DNA of 64,000 bases from Sinohyriopsis cumingii (GCA_028554795.2 CM068827.1:140057751-140121750); one strand, 5' to 3'; shown: positions 60,601 to 61,554, numbered from the stretch's first letter. Notes: a model not told the origin generated them from the sequence alone. Translations and numbers: made by a program.

Positions 60601-61554
60601 CATATCAATGGCATGACAGGCTATTTCCTCATCAAATTTACCCAAATGATAATTTGTCAAGGACACAGTGCATATGTTGCATTGAATACAGTATGTTTTA
60701 AACTGTTTCCGACAGTCTCAGCATCAAAGTAAACATTGATGAGGAACAGTATTTTTTTAATAACACATCAAAATTACCCAGATAATAATTTAAGTACACC
60801 ATATTATTGTATAGAATACGGTAAATACTGTTTATACATGCTTTTAAGGCCAATCCAACTGCATGGGCACAGATTCGTTGTTGCATAATATACTGGCAGA
60901 ATTGGATGTCAGCAGTTTATTAGGAGTAATAAGTAGAACAAGTAACACAGACCCTGATCTGCCAGTGCATTATGCTATGGCAGATCAAGATCTAAGTTGC
61001 TTGCAGTTGGACCTATAAGCAAGTATATAAGGTATCTTTTAAACTGCTATAAACAGTCTCAGCATCCAGGTAAACATGGATGAGGAACAGTAATTATATA
61101 AATAACACACCTGAAGATATGATGGTATATTTTATCATAAATTTATCACATTTAAAATATGTCCAAAACTAACTGAAAACAAAAATGAGAAATATGTTTG
61201 TTTAACTAATACATTCCCTTTATATTATTTTCATGAGTCACTAGTATATATGGATATAATGTTCAAATATATACTCTAATTAAATTTGCATCGTTCGTTT
61301 AAAAAAATGTAAAACCTAATTCACAAAAAGCATGAAAATTAAATATACTGATGAACCCATTTCTAAATCATAAATTTCTTTTACTAATAATCCCAAACAT
61401 ATTTTTCAGGCCTAAGGATCTAAAGATTGCCCGTAACCTGATGATTCCCAAGAAGGGCCTGGTATTTGACCATGTCTACCTTCGCAGGCAGTATGGGTCA
61501 TGGAATCAATGGAGTAGCCTTGTTACCCCTGTTAACATAGATGACAAAGCCAGG
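796..61554 (+). CDS. DNAH3: Axonemal dynein heavy chain 3-like gene, partial (20 internal exons)
   Basis: This entry spans the whole gene as seen here; the exons follow one by one. Dynein heavy chains are ATP-driven microtubule motors, and DNAH3 is a single-headed inner-arm chain of cilia and flagella. The 20 exons join in one frame with GT-AG introns and matched phases to give 992 residues: linker (about 1-330), AAA1 (about 331-560, Walker A 356-363, Walker B 403-410), AAA2 (about 620-800, P-loop 637-645) and the approach to AAA3. A full chain is near 4100 residues, so roughly a quarter is present. Features matching DNAH3 rather than DNAH7 or DNAH12 from memory include [13 protein letters not shown] and [11 protein letters not shown]. 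The family call is very secure; the DNAH3 call is likely but needs a tree. Exonic GC is visibly higher than the AT-rich introns. Confidence 0.85.
1002..1080 (+). repeat. Duplicate of exon 1 / intron 1 donor junction
   Basis: The end of exon 1 and the first part of intron 1 (919-1000) recur here with a period of 83 bp. GAGGTTGACAACCACT is repeated exactly, followed by a donor-like AGTAAGA. In the copy the Trp codon TGG has become TAG. A shift of 83 is not divisible by three, so use of the second donor would not keep frame. Confidence 0.85.
1170..1435 (-). mobile_element. tRNA-derived SINE, minus orientation
   Basis: Reverse-complemented, this matches the element at 45660-45929 over most of its length. 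It has a head with GGTGGCCTA-type A-box sequence and a degenerate B-box (GGGTTCAAACGCC). The body contains CTCAGCATTAAGAGGTTAGT-like sequence and it ends at CTGCAGACATTG. It is an old copy with no clear target duplication. Confidence 0.7.
2333..2423 (+). CDS. DNAH3: DNAH3 exon 2: linker
   Basis: This exon completes Trp47 and encodes residues 48-77, ending with [12 protein letters not shown] at phase 0. The acceptor is CTATGTGCAG and the donor GAG/GTAAGA. Dynein linkers at this point carry a variable helix followed by a motif of the form M-x-E-x-L, seen here as MLEKLQ. A minisatellite starts only about 26 bp into the following intron. Confidence 0.92.
2450..3120 (+). repeat. Minisatellite, 23/28-bp units
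   Basis: About 25 tandem units are built on TGTGTATAATGTATTCCATG. They occur in a short form (about 23 bp) and a longer form that adds TGTCA. The array begins just inside intron 2. Confidence 0.92.
3418..3625 (+). repeat. Dispersed repeat copy A (intron 2)
   Basis: This resembles 7885-8115, sharing TTTCACATGAATGAAA-like sequence, CCATATTTAGGCTTA and a long pyrimidine tract ending in AG followed by GATAGA. The pyrimidine tract plus AG makes a good decoy 3' splice site in both copies. Confidence 0.7.
4290..4385. repeat. Dispersed repeat fragment (CTCTCGATAACTTGCG type)
   Basis: The text CAGTGGGGTCCACAAA with a complementary-like GAGGGCACAAGTTACCGAGGG suggests a piece of the dispersed family whose other fragments lie near 16640, 19890, 20060 and 54880. 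The boundaries are uncertain. Confidence 0.4.
4529..5366 (-). mobile_element. TTAA-type MITE, copy 1 (inverted relative to copies 2 and 3)
   Basis: The element starts CCCTTTACTTCATGCAAGTG and ends CTCTGTGAGGTAAAGGG, giving terminal inverted repeats of about 13-15 bp. It is flanked on both sides by ATAA (4525-4528 and 5367-5370), a variant of the TTAA target used by piggyBac and Kolobok superfamilies. Internal sequence matches 36363-37162 in reverse. There is no transposase coding capacity. Confidence 0.82.
6285..6860 (+). repeat. Minisatellite, ~48-bp unit
   Basis: About 11 diverged copies built on CATGCCTTGTCAGAAGCTTG followed by CACTTTAGTG. Copies vary by small indels. Confidence 0.9.
6960..7415 (+). 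repeat. Minisatellite, 38-bp unit
   Basis: About 12 highly uniform copies built on TTGGTGTTTGGAGGCTTCTT with the tail TGTACATCAATAA. The homogeneity suggests recent expansion or conversion. It follows the 48-bp array after about 100 bp. Confidence 0.93.
7555..7652 (-). mobile_element. tRNA-derived SINE fragment (minus)
   Basis: The reverse complement reads like a tRNA head: an A-box-like TGGCTCAGTAACTG and a B-box-like GGTACAAATTTGATACCC. Only the head region is visible. Confidence 0.45.
7885..8115 (+). repeat. Dispersed repeat copy B (intron 2)
   Basis: This is the partner of 3418-3625. It has the same order: a TTCACATGAATGAAAT-like block, CCATATTTAGGCTTA, a pyrimidine tract, then TTTAGGATAGA. 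Confidence 0.7.
8235..8310 (+). mobile_element. Possible SINE fragment with B-box
   Basis: GGGTTTGAATCTCC at about 8279-8292 resembles a Pol III B-box. No other diagnostic part was found, so this is weak. Confidence 0.25.
8430..8459. repeat. (CT)n microsatellite
   Basis: A perfect CT dinucleotide run within intron 2. Confidence 0.97.
8587..8661 (+). repeat. Two-copy direct repeat
   Basis: AAAAATGACATAGACTGCCT is repeated twice about 46 bp apart, just upstream of exon 3. Confidence 0.9.
8734..8801 (+). CDS. DNAH3: DNAH3 exon 3: linker
   Basis: A short exon of 68 nt encoding residues 78-99 plus two bases of Arg100, phase 0 to phase 2. It contains [18 protein letters not shown], one of the most conserved dynein linker blocks. 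The acceptor is TTCACTTTCAG and the donor CCTAG/GTATTT. Confidence 0.95.
8802..9728 (+). other. Intron 3, no further feature seen
   Basis: A 927-bp phase 2 intron from GTATTT to TATTTAG. It is AT-rich with no repeat or coding signal recognised. Small ORFs on both strands look like chance. Confidence 0.9.
9729..9957 (+). CDS. DNAH3: DNAH3 exon 4: linker core
   Basis: This exon encodes the end of Arg100 through Gln176, phase 2 to phase 0. It starts with [19 protein letters not shown], the signature of the DHC_N2 linker in axonemal chains, then [14 protein letters not shown]. It ends LVEKWLLQ. Human DNAH3 and DNAH7 are nearly identical in the first 30 residues here. The donor is CTACAG/GTTTGT. 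Confidence 0.97.
9958..11446 (+). other. Intron 4, no further feature seen
   Basis: A 1489-bp phase 0 intron, very AT-rich. It has a few short A/T runs and TTAGTAACTAGTAATTAGTA-like microrepeats near 10830. Nothing else is supported. Confidence 0.9.
11447..11599 (+). CDS. DNAH3: DNAH3 exon 5: linker
   Basis: This exon encodes residues 177-227 in phase 0. The conserved [19 protein letters not shown] matches the dynein linker motif W-x-x-x-WPGQ-V; the SQ-x-x-W-T-x-E-V that follows is typical of inner-arm chains. The acceptor is ATATCCCCAG and the donor ACTCAG/GTAGTG. Confidence 0.96.
11700..13010 (+). repeat. Minisatellite, 57-bp unit, about 23 copies
   Basis: The unit is built on GCACTAGTGAATATTCATTG followed by GCAATAATCATTCTAATACA and AAAGCATTGTTTACACT. 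The unit length is divisible by three, so stretches stay open in one plus frame and produce repetitive 19-residue pseudo-peptides; this is a by-product, not a gene. Copies in the first half mix two subtypes (GATATTAATCACTTT versus GCAATAATCATTCT); the second half is nearly uniform. Confidence 0.95.
13814..14000. mobile_element. Harbinger-like MITE with long TIRs
   Basis: The outer ends are GGGCTGTTCCATTTAAACAT and, inverted, a matching block ending GGAACAGCCC. The imperfect TIRs extend about 40 bp, including CATGGTACCC versus GGGTCCCATG. Both sides carry TGA (13811-13813 and 14001-14003), a 3-bp duplication of the kind PIF/Harbinger makes. It is 187 bp and non-autonomous. Confidence 0.75.
14914..14942. 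repeat. (ATT)n microsatellite
   Basis: A perfect trinucleotide run in intron 5. Confidence 0.97.
16317..16455 (+). CDS. DNAH3: DNAH3 exon 6: C-terminal linker
   Basis: This exon encodes residues 228-273 plus the first base of Ala274, phase 0 to phase 1. [20 protein letters not shown] and [11 protein letters not shown] are the familiar block just before the ring, seen as a conserved VRG-x-L and a T-L-G-A-L-x-x-x-D-V-H-A in the family. The acceptor is CTTTTTGCAG and the donor CATG/GTATGT. Confidence 0.96.
16640..16725 (+). repeat. Dispersed repeat fragment related to the intron 8 array
   Basis: ACAGTCAAATCCCACTATAA followed by ATGCTTCCATGACATGAATTC is a single-copy relative of the unit that is tandemly amplified at 24290-25905. 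It looks like the founder or an old interspersed copy of that family. Confidence 0.6.
17836..17872. repeat. (CA)n-rich simple repeat
   Basis: A short CA-rich stretch with interruptions. Confidence 0.9.
18296..18478 (+). repeat. Dispersed repeat, GGTCTCTCATAGCAGG family
   Basis: The sequence runs from ACAGTGGAACCTATCTTGAA to AGGCAGGTTTTACTGTA, with internal TGGTCTCTCATAGCAG repeated twice. The same family occurs at about 55092-55183 plus 56131-56225, where it is split by a GC-rich insertion. Confidence 0.8.
18479..18760 (+). other. Unidentified block with a 97-codon ORF
   Basis: The frame at 18449-18742 stays open for 97 codons, but its start lies inside the repeat at 18296-18478. The predicted peptide shows no motif I recognise. 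GC is slightly higher than the flanks. It could be decayed mobile-element sequence. There is no evidence of function. Confidence 0.2.
19492..19727 (+). CDS. Candidate alternative 3'-terminal exon inside intron 6
   Basis: A strong acceptor (TTATTCTCTTTTTCAG, AG at 19490-19491) is followed by an open frame that is exactly in phase with exon 6. The phase 1 G joins AT to make Asp, then 76 codons run to TGA at 19725-19727. The peptide is Ser/Asn/Gln-rich ([25 protein letters not shown]), polar and likely disordered, unlike any dynein segment. Splicing exon 6 to it would give a chain truncated just before AAA1. No polyadenylation signal is seen close behind; AATAAA occurs near 20209. It may equally be chance, since one frame in three would match. 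Confidence 0.22.
19834..20085 (+). repeat. Three-copy tandem repeat, 79-88 bp period
   Basis: Copies begin at about 19834, 19913 and 20001 with TGTCTGAATACTGCA and end with AACCATTATGTTATAGTGGG. The end recalls the dispersed repeat family seen near 16640 and 54880. Confidence 0.85.
20293..20491 (+). CDS. DNAH3: DNAH3 exon 7: linker end and start of AAA1
   Basis: This exon encodes Ala274 to the first two bases of Arg340, phase 1 to phase 2. ARDVVSNL begins it, then [12 protein letters not shown] and [20 protein letters not shown], the block where the linker meets AAA1. The donor TGCTACAG/GTCAGG at 20491/20492 is the first of a row of copied donors, see 20460-20714. The exon frame remains open past the annotated donor to 20807. 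Confidence 0.95.
20460..20714 (+). repeat. Tandem array of the exon 7 / intron 7 donor junction
   Basis: Six copies start at 20460 (the exonic one), 20509, 20548, 20590, 20632 and 20674. The last four are spaced exactly 42 bp. Each carries GTTATCACACCTCTGAC, or a diverged form of it in the second copy. Most end in ACAG/GTCAG; the second ends in ACAGCTCA, without the GT. The last copy restores GACAGGTGCTACAGGTCAG. Junction-like sites lie at 20578, 20620, 20662 and 20705. The first three would lengthen exon 7 by 87, 129 or 171 nt in frame; the last would not (214 nt). Confidence 0.9.
20492..22082 (+). other. Intron 7
   Basis: A 1.6-kb phase 2 intron ending TTTCATGCAG. Besides the junction array and a short CCA trinucleotide run at about 21076-21099, nothing is recognised in 20715-22082. 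Confidence 0.9.
22083..22191 (+). CDS. DNAH3: DNAH3 exon 8: AAA1 Walker A
   Basis: This exon encodes the end of Arg340 to Gln376, phase 2 to 0. It carries [20 protein letters not shown], with the P-loop GPAGTGKT at residues 356-363. AAA1 is the main ATPase site of dynein and this motif is intact. [11 protein letters not shown] precedes it as in DNAH3. The donor is AAACAG/GTAAAA. Confidence 0.98.
23738..24172 (+). repeat. Minisatellite, ~53-bp unit, 8 copies
   Basis: The unit is built on GCAATGAGATAATTATACTA and TGTTACTCATTAG with a CTCTCTATGTAACATG segment that varies in CT count. Confidence 0.93.
24290..25905 (+). repeat. Minisatellite/satellite, 47-bp unit, about 34 copies
   Basis: The unit is GCACATTGCTGTAGTGTGCT, then TCATTGCAGCATGAATTCAG and ATATGAT; a TCTTTACAG variant alternates with TCATTGCAG. 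Each unit holds an EcoRI-type GAATTC and a CAG that resembles a 3' splice site. The sequence resembles the dispersed repeat at 16640 (ATGAATTCAGAT, TATGCTT). The array ends about 100 bp upstream of exon 9. Confidence 0.95.
26005..26124 (+). CDS. DNAH3: DNAH3 exon 9: AAA1 Walker B
   Basis: This exon encodes residues 377-416, phase 0 both ends. [19 protein letters not shown] is followed by [20 protein letters not shown], with Walker B Asp408 and catalytic Glu409 present. [14 protein letters not shown] is closer to DNAH3 than to DNAH7 as I recall them. The acceptor is TTTTGTAG and the donor GGAG/GTCAGT. Confidence 0.98.
26125..27005 (+). other. Intron 9, no further feature seen
   Basis: An 881-bp phase 0 intron, AT-rich, with a TTGCTGCAG acceptor. 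Overlapping small ORFs on both strands are not convincing. Confidence 0.9.
27006..27176 (+). CDS. DNAH3: DNAH3 exon 10: AAA1 sensor I
   Basis: This exon encodes residues 417-473 in phase 0. [16 protein letters not shown] leads to the sensor I block [18 protein letters not shown], with Asn459 present. The intact motor motifs argue for a functional gene. The donor is CTGAAG/GTAATT. Confidence 0.98.
27177..28133 (+). other. Intron 10
   Basis: A 957-bp phase 0 intron with one 33-bp minisatellite. 27701-28133 has no recognised feature. Confidence 0.9.
27424..27700 (+). repeat. Minisatellite, 33-bp unit, about 8 copies
   Basis: The unit is built on CACCATTGTATAGCTTATCA and GCCACAACAT. Since 33 is divisible by three, both strands carry open repetitive frames; these are not genes. 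Confidence 0.93.
28134..28415 (+). CDS. DNAH3: DNAH3 exon 11: AAA1 C-terminal half
   Basis: The longest exon of the window, residues 474-567, phase 0. [19 protein letters not shown] is followed by [13 protein letters not shown], then [20 protein letters not shown] and [11 protein letters not shown], the near-invariant AAA1 small-domain block. YSMGF matches DNAH3; DNAH7 has YSCGF. The donor is CCAAAG/GTGAGC. Confidence 0.98.
28416..28924 (+). other. Intron 11
   Basis: A 509-bp phase 0 intron. Its first 54 bp form a direct duplication starting at the donor (listed next); the rest has no recognised feature. Confidence 0.9.
28418..28469 (+). repeat. Direct duplication at the exon 11 donor
   Basis: GAGCAGAGGTTAAGAAGAAA (28418) recurs as GAGCAGAGGCTGAGAGGAAA (28445), a period of 27 bp. 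The first copy overlaps positions +3 onward of the donor. It does not recreate a GT donor in the second copy. Confidence 0.8.
28925..29089 (+). CDS. DNAH3: DNAH3 exon 12: AAA1-AAA2 connection
   Basis: This exon encodes residues 568-622 in phase 0. [20 protein letters not shown] leads to [14 protein letters not shown] and ends [13 protein letters not shown]-x-KIIQ is a DNAH3-like ending; DNAH7 has F-F-x-EKI-L-Q. The donor TTATACAG/GTATAC is followed by about 17 degenerate copies of itself. Confidence 0.97.
29057..29785 (+). repeat. Tandem array of the exon 12 / intron 12 donor junction, ~41-bp unit
   Basis: The last 33 nt of exon 12 (GCCATACCCTGGTTCATAGA and onward) plus the first intron bases are repeated about 17 times. 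Most copies keep AATTATACAGGTACACAA. Donor-like TACAG/GTACAC recurs at 29130, 29170 and further on. The exon frame meets TGA at 29102-29104, so use of any later donor would truncate the protein. Confidence 0.92.
29090..31182 (+). other. Intron 12
   Basis: A 2.1-kb phase 0 intron. It holds the junction array, then a block of AGGTCA-rich degenerate repeats at about 30140-30790. 29786-30139 and 30790-31182 show nothing else. Confidence 0.9.
30140..30790 (+). repeat. Degenerate AGGTCAAGGTCA repeat block
   Basis: Several diverged 130-150-bp units share AAGGTCAAGGTCACTGGA, ACTTGGGTTTCTTGG and TGATAACT-like text. The same family appears at 48780-49560. Such units are common in bivalve and gastropod DNA as I recall, which supports a molluscan source. 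Confidence 0.55.
31183..31317 (+). CDS. DNAH3: DNAH3 exon 13: AAA2 P-loop
   Basis: This exon encodes residues 623-667 in phase 0. [20 protein letters not shown] is followed by [12 protein letters not shown], with the AAA2 P-loop GDPLGGKTS at 637-645. AAA2 binds ATP structurally in dyneins. The exon ends MEENA. The donor is AATGCT/GTATGT; reading through it gives unrelated residues, so the exon end is set by the fit with exon 14 ([10 protein letters not shown]). Confidence 0.97.
31832..31889. repeat. (TA)n microsatellite
   Basis: A perfect TA run of about 58 bp, likely prone to cruciform formation and length variation. Confidence 0.97.
32239..32322 (+). repeat. Two-copy direct repeat, 41-bp period
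   Basis: TTTGTAAACCATGAACTCAA is repeated with AGCCCATAATC in one copy and GGCCCATGGTC in the other, each ending TTGGCACTG. Confidence 0.9.
32473..32560 (+). CDS. DNAH3: DNAH3 exon 14: AAA2
   Basis: This exon encodes residues 668-696 plus the first base of Gly697, phase 0 to 1. [20 protein letters not shown] and EWTDG form the conserved AAA2 block in which Met-Gly-Gln-Leu-Tyr-Gly is near-invariant. The acceptor is GTTTCTAG and the donor GATG/GTAAGT. Confidence 0.97.
32631..32760 (+). repeat. Direct repeat, ~62-bp unit, 2.1 copies
   Basis: CCAAAAAAAGGGTATGAGAC and CAGACTGCTGTCTAATTTTA recur, nearly identical, which suggests a recent duplication. Confidence 0.93.
33208..33237. repeat. (ATT)n microsatellite
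   Basis: A perfect trinucleotide run. Confidence 0.97.
33355..34220 (+). mobile_element. TTAA-type MITE, copy 3, with internal minisatellite
   Basis: It starts CCCTTTACCTTGCAATGTC after TTTA and ends ATGAGGCAGTAAAGAG before TTAA (34221-34224). The interior follows copy 2 (36363-37162) in the same order and orientation but is more diverged. Near its 3' end a 23-bp motif has been amplified (next entry), making this copy longer. Confidence 0.72.
34039..34206 (+). repeat. Minisatellite inside MITE copy 3, 23-bp unit
   Basis: Copies of GAGAACAGCACTTGTATTTC-CAT with small changes (GCGCTTG, CATCAGAAC). It derives from the element's subterminal GCACTTGCATG-like sequence. Confidence 0.9.
34811..34941 (+). 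CDS. DNAH3: DNAH3 exon 15: AAA2 Walker B region
   Basis: This exon completes Gly697 and runs to Lys740, phase 1 to 0. [20 protein letters not shown] and VLDDNKK form the AAA2 Walker B block. Asp720 is present, and the usual catalytic Glu position is Gly721, as normal for dynein AAA2, which does not hydrolyse ATP. The donor AAAAAG/GTCTGA is weak at +3 to +6. Confidence 0.97.
34942..35960 (+). other. Intron 15
   Basis: A 1-kb phase 0 intron ending TGCTCTTAG. It has one CATC-rich minisatellite; a motif near 35328 (GGCACACAATCAACTTTTAT) recurs at 35625. No other feature was recognised. Confidence 0.88.
35098..35250 (+). repeat. Minisatellite, TCTGTCCATCCATACA units
   Basis: About nine copies of a 16-bp unit with TATCTGTCC and TCAATCC variants. 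Confidence 0.93.
35961..36061 (+). CDS. DNAH3: DNAH3 exon 16: AAA2 sensor region
   Basis: This exon encodes residues 741-773 plus two bases of Arg774, phase 0 to 2. [20 protein letters not shown] and [14 protein letters not shown] are almost invariant in the family. The donor is TCAGCAG/GTAAGG. Confidence 0.98.
36363..37162 (+). mobile_element. TTAA-type MITE, copy 2 (best preserved)
   Basis: The ends are CCCTTTACCTCATAGGGTGT and CACTTGCATGAGGTAAAGGG, terminal inverted repeats of 13 bp (CCCTTTACCTCAT). TTAA flanks it exactly on both sides (36359-36362 and 37163-37166), as expected for piggyBac or Kolobok type insertion. It is 800 bp with no coding capacity. Confidence 0.88.
37483..37911 (+). 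CDS. Unassigned 142-codon ORF in intron 16
   Basis: The longest non-repetitive open frame outside the dynein exons. The product is rich in Phe, Ile, Leu, Tyr and Ser with no motif I recognise. AT-rich DNA favours such hydrophobic chance ORFs. The start codon is the first ATG-like codon in the track and no promoter or splice context was seen. Confidence 0.08.
   Translation: MSNKICHVGYIVIYSRNTLRKVYIRRELSNQISFLFWSYSYFLYSCYKIKTADIFDVVLWLFERKKHLFGLFSVNRKCSLDYNMILELFELFKTVRDKTILTISSFLADHYIFSSEIYTELFICSYFNRTFSGLFRIHYIIL
38209..38290 (+). repeat. Short tandem repeat, TACAGCCTACCATAAAT unit
   Basis: Four to five copies of a 17-18-bp unit with small insertions. Confidence 0.9.
38380..38563 (+). pseudogene. 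Possible decayed transposase N-terminal fragment
   Basis: Without an ATG, the frame from about 38382 is open for about 60 codons. It includes [12 protein letters not shown] and an acidic/Trp motif [14 protein letters not shown], followed by a stop near 38561. The DSDFEP run followed by a W-x-P-x-x-F pattern resembles the N-terminal region of piggyBac-type transposases, but from memory only. It may be unrelated. Confidence 0.2.
39296..39580 (+). repeat. Minisatellite, 23-bp unit, about 12 copies
   Basis: The unit is TGAATTCATAAGAATGACTG-CTA with TTTATAAAAA variants. It ends 47 bp before exon 17. Confidence 0.94.
39628..39742 (+). CDS. DNAH3: DNAH3 exon 17: AAA2 C-terminal part
   Basis: This exon completes Arg774 and encodes [20 protein letters not shown] onward to Glu812, phase 2 to 0. 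CGMIYM-x-P followed by LGW is family-wide. LQLGWQPL is nearer DNAH3 (HQLGWKPL) than DNAH7 (HMLGWRPL). The donor is ATAGAG/GTAAAA. Confidence 0.97.
40490..45395 (+). repeat. Large 52-bp satellite array, about 94 copies
   Basis: The unit is built on CATCATGACATTGTATTGTT, ATATAACATTGATATATAAT and ACACTCAGTGTC. Variant positions are GTATTG/GCATTG/ACATTG and GATATATAAT/GATACATAAT. A higher-order block beginning CAGTGTCCATTACTCAGTGT recurs at about 41958, 42225 and 42907; another recurs at about 43545 and 45130. From about 43660 to 45000 the two GATATA/GATACA forms alternate, a 104-bp dimer. Small ORFs in it are by-products. Confidence 0.97.
45660..45929 (+). mobile_element. tRNA-derived SINE, plus orientation
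   Basis: The head GCTCTGGTGGCCTAGTGCAT resembles a tRNA A-box region and GGAGGTCGTGGGTTCATGAG the B-box region. The body contains CAGCATTAAGAGGTTAGTGT and it ends CACACTGCAGACATTG. It is the same family as 1170-1435 (minus). The 3' end abuts satellite sequence, so it sits between the main array and its tail; it also carries a short internal duplication of ACTTACAAAAATGGTACTAA. Confidence 0.75.
45924..46110 (+). repeat. Satellite remnant abutting exon 18
   Basis: Three to four degenerate copies of the 52-bp unit, including GATATATAATACACTCAGTG. The last (ATAACATTTATGTATGCTAC, then ACTCATTGTCCATGCACGAT) runs into the acceptor TTACAG of exon 18. Confidence 0.85.
46121..46254 (+). CDS. DNAH3: DNAH3 exon 18: after AAA2
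   Basis: This exon encodes residues 813-856 plus two bases of Lys857, phase 0 to 2. [20 protein letters not shown] and [18 protein letters not shown] match the DNAH3 pattern (M-F-x-W-L-x-x-P-C-L-x-F, then SM-x-RLYSSLLDE) as I recall it. The acceptor CACGATTACAG has a poor pyrimidine tract and derives from satellite DNA. The donor is TCAA/GTGAGT. Confidence 0.95.
46255..47632 (+). other. Intron 18
   Basis: A 1.4-kb phase 2 intron ending ATGATGGCAG. It contains a foldback element at 46464-46574. The rest, including a GTT/ATT-rich stretch near 46895-46920, has nothing recognised. Confidence 0.88.
46464..46574. mobile_element. Small foldback/MITE-like inverted repeat
   Basis: The left arm CCCTTGTTTTGGGGGTAGAT plus ATGAAAATTTGTTCAC is matched in reverse by GTGAACAAATCTTCATATTT plus CACTCTTACAAGGG. 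Arms are about 35 bp with a 25-bp centre. Superfamily is unknown; flanks ATTAATG and CAGTAAAT do not show a clean duplication. Confidence 0.65.
47633..47893 (+). CDS. DNAH3: DNAH3 exon 19: acidic insert and AAA2-AAA3 segment
   Basis: This exon completes Lys857 and encodes residues 858-943 plus two bases of Lys944, phase 2 both ends. It opens with an acidic run ([19 protein letters not shown]), then PPP, then the more conserved [20 protein letters not shown] and FDEFFRNL. The acidic run sits at a length-variable site in the family. The donor AGAA/GTAAGT is partly repeated downstream. Confidence 0.94.
47894..47993 (+). repeat. Tandem copies of the exon 19 donor region, 40-bp period
   Basis: AAACCCAAACAA recurs at 47901, 47941 and 47981 exactly 40 bp apart. 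The third unit restores GTAAGTCTTATAAAACCCAA, so a consensus GTAAGT donor appears again at 47969. Confidence 0.85.
48078..48250 (+). repeat. Dispersed repeat, AGATCTGCC family, copy 1
   Basis: TTAGATCTGCCGTTGCACAA and GACTTGGATCTTCCAGCACA match in order the elements at 58455-58620 and 60860-61020, but are more diverged. Confidence 0.6.
48780..49560 (+). repeat. Degenerate AGGTCA-type repeat block
   Basis: About five diverged 130-150-bp units share GTGCATAATAACTCGAGTTG, ACTTTGTGGACAGGTTGATA and AGGTCAAGTTCACTG. It is the same family as 30140-30790. Confidence 0.6.
50222..50800 (+). mobile_element. Decayed Penelope-like retroelement, GIY-YIG endonuclease part
   Basis: Residues [10 protein letters not shown] at 50426-50455 match the start of the Penelope-like GIY-YIG domain (Y-L-I-T-C). 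The next motif (GLSYVQYTE, compare C-G-x-x-Y-V-G-Q-T) is reached only after a frame change near 50458. The end of the domain ([24 protein letters not shown]) is in a third segment at 50639-50712. Frame changes and stops show it is dead. Reverse transcriptase was not seen, so this is a 5'-truncated copy. Confidence 0.7.
51195..51241. repeat. (TG)n-rich simple repeat
   Basis: An interrupted TG run on the plus strand. Confidence 0.92.
51880..51965 (+). repeat. Two-copy repeat flanking an ATT run
   Basis: TCACTAATTGGGTGTAATTT occurs twice, on either side of a short ATT stretch, 44 bp apart. Confidence 0.9.
52850..52985 (+). repeat. Three-copy tandem repeat, ~55 bp
   Basis: TTTTTCTAT with TCAGTGGGCTTAAATTT in two copies and a diverged third (TTGATGGACTTGATTTT). 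Confidence 0.85.
53165..53400 (+). repeat. Two-copy direct repeat, ~135-bp period
   Basis: TTTATTATCATTTTGGG recurs at about 53201 and 53335, each followed by ATGAATTT, an AATATAATA-like block and TTCTGAAAT. Confidence 0.8.
53902..54142 (+). mobile_element. Full-length tRNA-derived SINE with perfect target duplication
   Basis: The 5' end is a tRNA-Ser/Leu-like head: AAGTGGCCGAGTGGTCTAAA contains the A-box TGGCCGAGTGG, and GGGTTCGAGTCTAGGA contains the B-box GGTTCGAGTCT. The body ends GGCGTTAAACTCTACAACAA with a CAA tail. ACCATTATGGAA flanks it exactly at 53890-53901 and 54143-54154. The duplication is intact, so this copy is young. Confidence 0.93.
54478..54800 (+). repeat. Two-copy direct repeat, ~175-bp period
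   Basis: CATTGAATTCAGACACA starts each copy (about 54496 and 54664), followed by ATGATCTG, GACAAAATTATTGAAT and AGTAAACGGTGTTAATAC. Confidence 0.88.
54874..54962 (+). repeat. Dispersed repeat fragment (CCCCGCATTAACATGA)
   Basis: It ends CTTATAGTGGGGTTCCACTG, a form of the dispersed family whose relatives are at 4290, 16640 and 19834-20085. Confidence 0.55.
55092..56225 (+). repeat. Dispersed repeat (GGTCTCTCATAGCAGG family) interrupted by an insertion
   Basis: The flanks, 55092-55183 (TACCGTAGAATCTATCTTGA onward) and 56131-56225 (ending AACACAGGTTTTACTA), together equal the repeat at 18296-18478. The GC-rich element 55184-56119 splits it. Confidence 0.8.
55184..56119 (-). mobile_element. 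GC-rich 936-bp insertion with 11-bp target duplication
   Basis: TAATTGGTCAT flanks it exactly at 55173-55183 and 56120-56130. GC is far above the rest of the window. Read on the minus strand it begins GGGGGGTGCGTGGCCTGGGC and contains two imperfect 60-bp repeats sharing CTCATTA-CCTTG-CAGGCA and GGAAACTCTGA. There are no terminal inverted repeats and no poly-A. Minus-strand frames of 95-101 codons (55395-55723) lack recognisable domains. It may be a non-autonomous or truncated non-LTR element. Confidence 0.75.
57140..57285 (-). repeat. Dispersed repeat or SINE body fragment
   Basis: Unusually GC-rich for this intron: CCCCCTGTGGGGTTGAGAAT, CCCACCCTACCCATACCCC and GTTGCAAGAGGCAACTAATC. No Pol III boxes were located. 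Confidence 0.35.
57465..57710. repeat. (CA)n / (CATA)n microsatellite
   Basis: A 245-bp mixture of CACA and CATA tetranucleotides on the plus strand. It generates long low-complexity frames on both strands that are not genes. Confidence 0.97.
58205..58300 (+). mobile_element. SINE tail-like fragment
   Basis: GTGACCTTGGACAAAGCACT followed by TTACTCCAATTGCCTCA resembles the conserved body of invertebrate and fish tRNA-SINEs (CTTGGGCAAGGCACTT). Confidence 0.45.
58455..58620 (+). repeat. Dispersed repeat, AGATCTGCC family, copy 2, with a near-perfect hairpin
   Basis: Arms 58463-58486 and 58504-58527 (CAAACTGCACAGACC-AGATCTGC and its inverse) pair over 24 bp with one mismatch around a 17-bp loop. 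The following part, GTTAGGAGTAATCAGTAGAA then GACCCTGATCTGCAGGTACA, matches 60860-61020. Confidence 0.82.
59061..59303 (+). repeat. Minisatellite, 48-bp unit, 5 copies
   Basis: GAACAGTCATGCAATGGCCA followed by TGTTACCCGATAAGATCATA. Copies are almost identical. The period is a multiple of three, so one frame stays open. Confidence 0.95.
60696..61110 (+). repeat. Direct duplication, 341-bp period, enclosing AGATCTGCC repeat copy 3
   Basis: TTTTAAACTG at 60696 and 61037 begins matched blocks that share ACAGTCTCAGCATC, GTAAACAT-GATGAGGAACAGT and AATAACACA. Between them lies the third AGATCTGCC-family copy (about 60860-61020). Confidence 0.8.
61410..61554 (+). CDS. DNAH3: DNAH3 exon 20: approach to AAA3
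   Basis: This exon completes Lys944 and encodes [20 protein letters not shown] onward to Arg992, phase 2 to 0. The pattern P-K-x-x-K followed by P-x-K-G-x-V-x-D and the S-W-x-x-W motif (GSWNQWSSL) is the family segment that precedes AAA3. The donor AGCCAGG/GTTTGT is weak. The next exon should begin near a (I/L)IVPT motif but is not in the window. Confidence 0.93.
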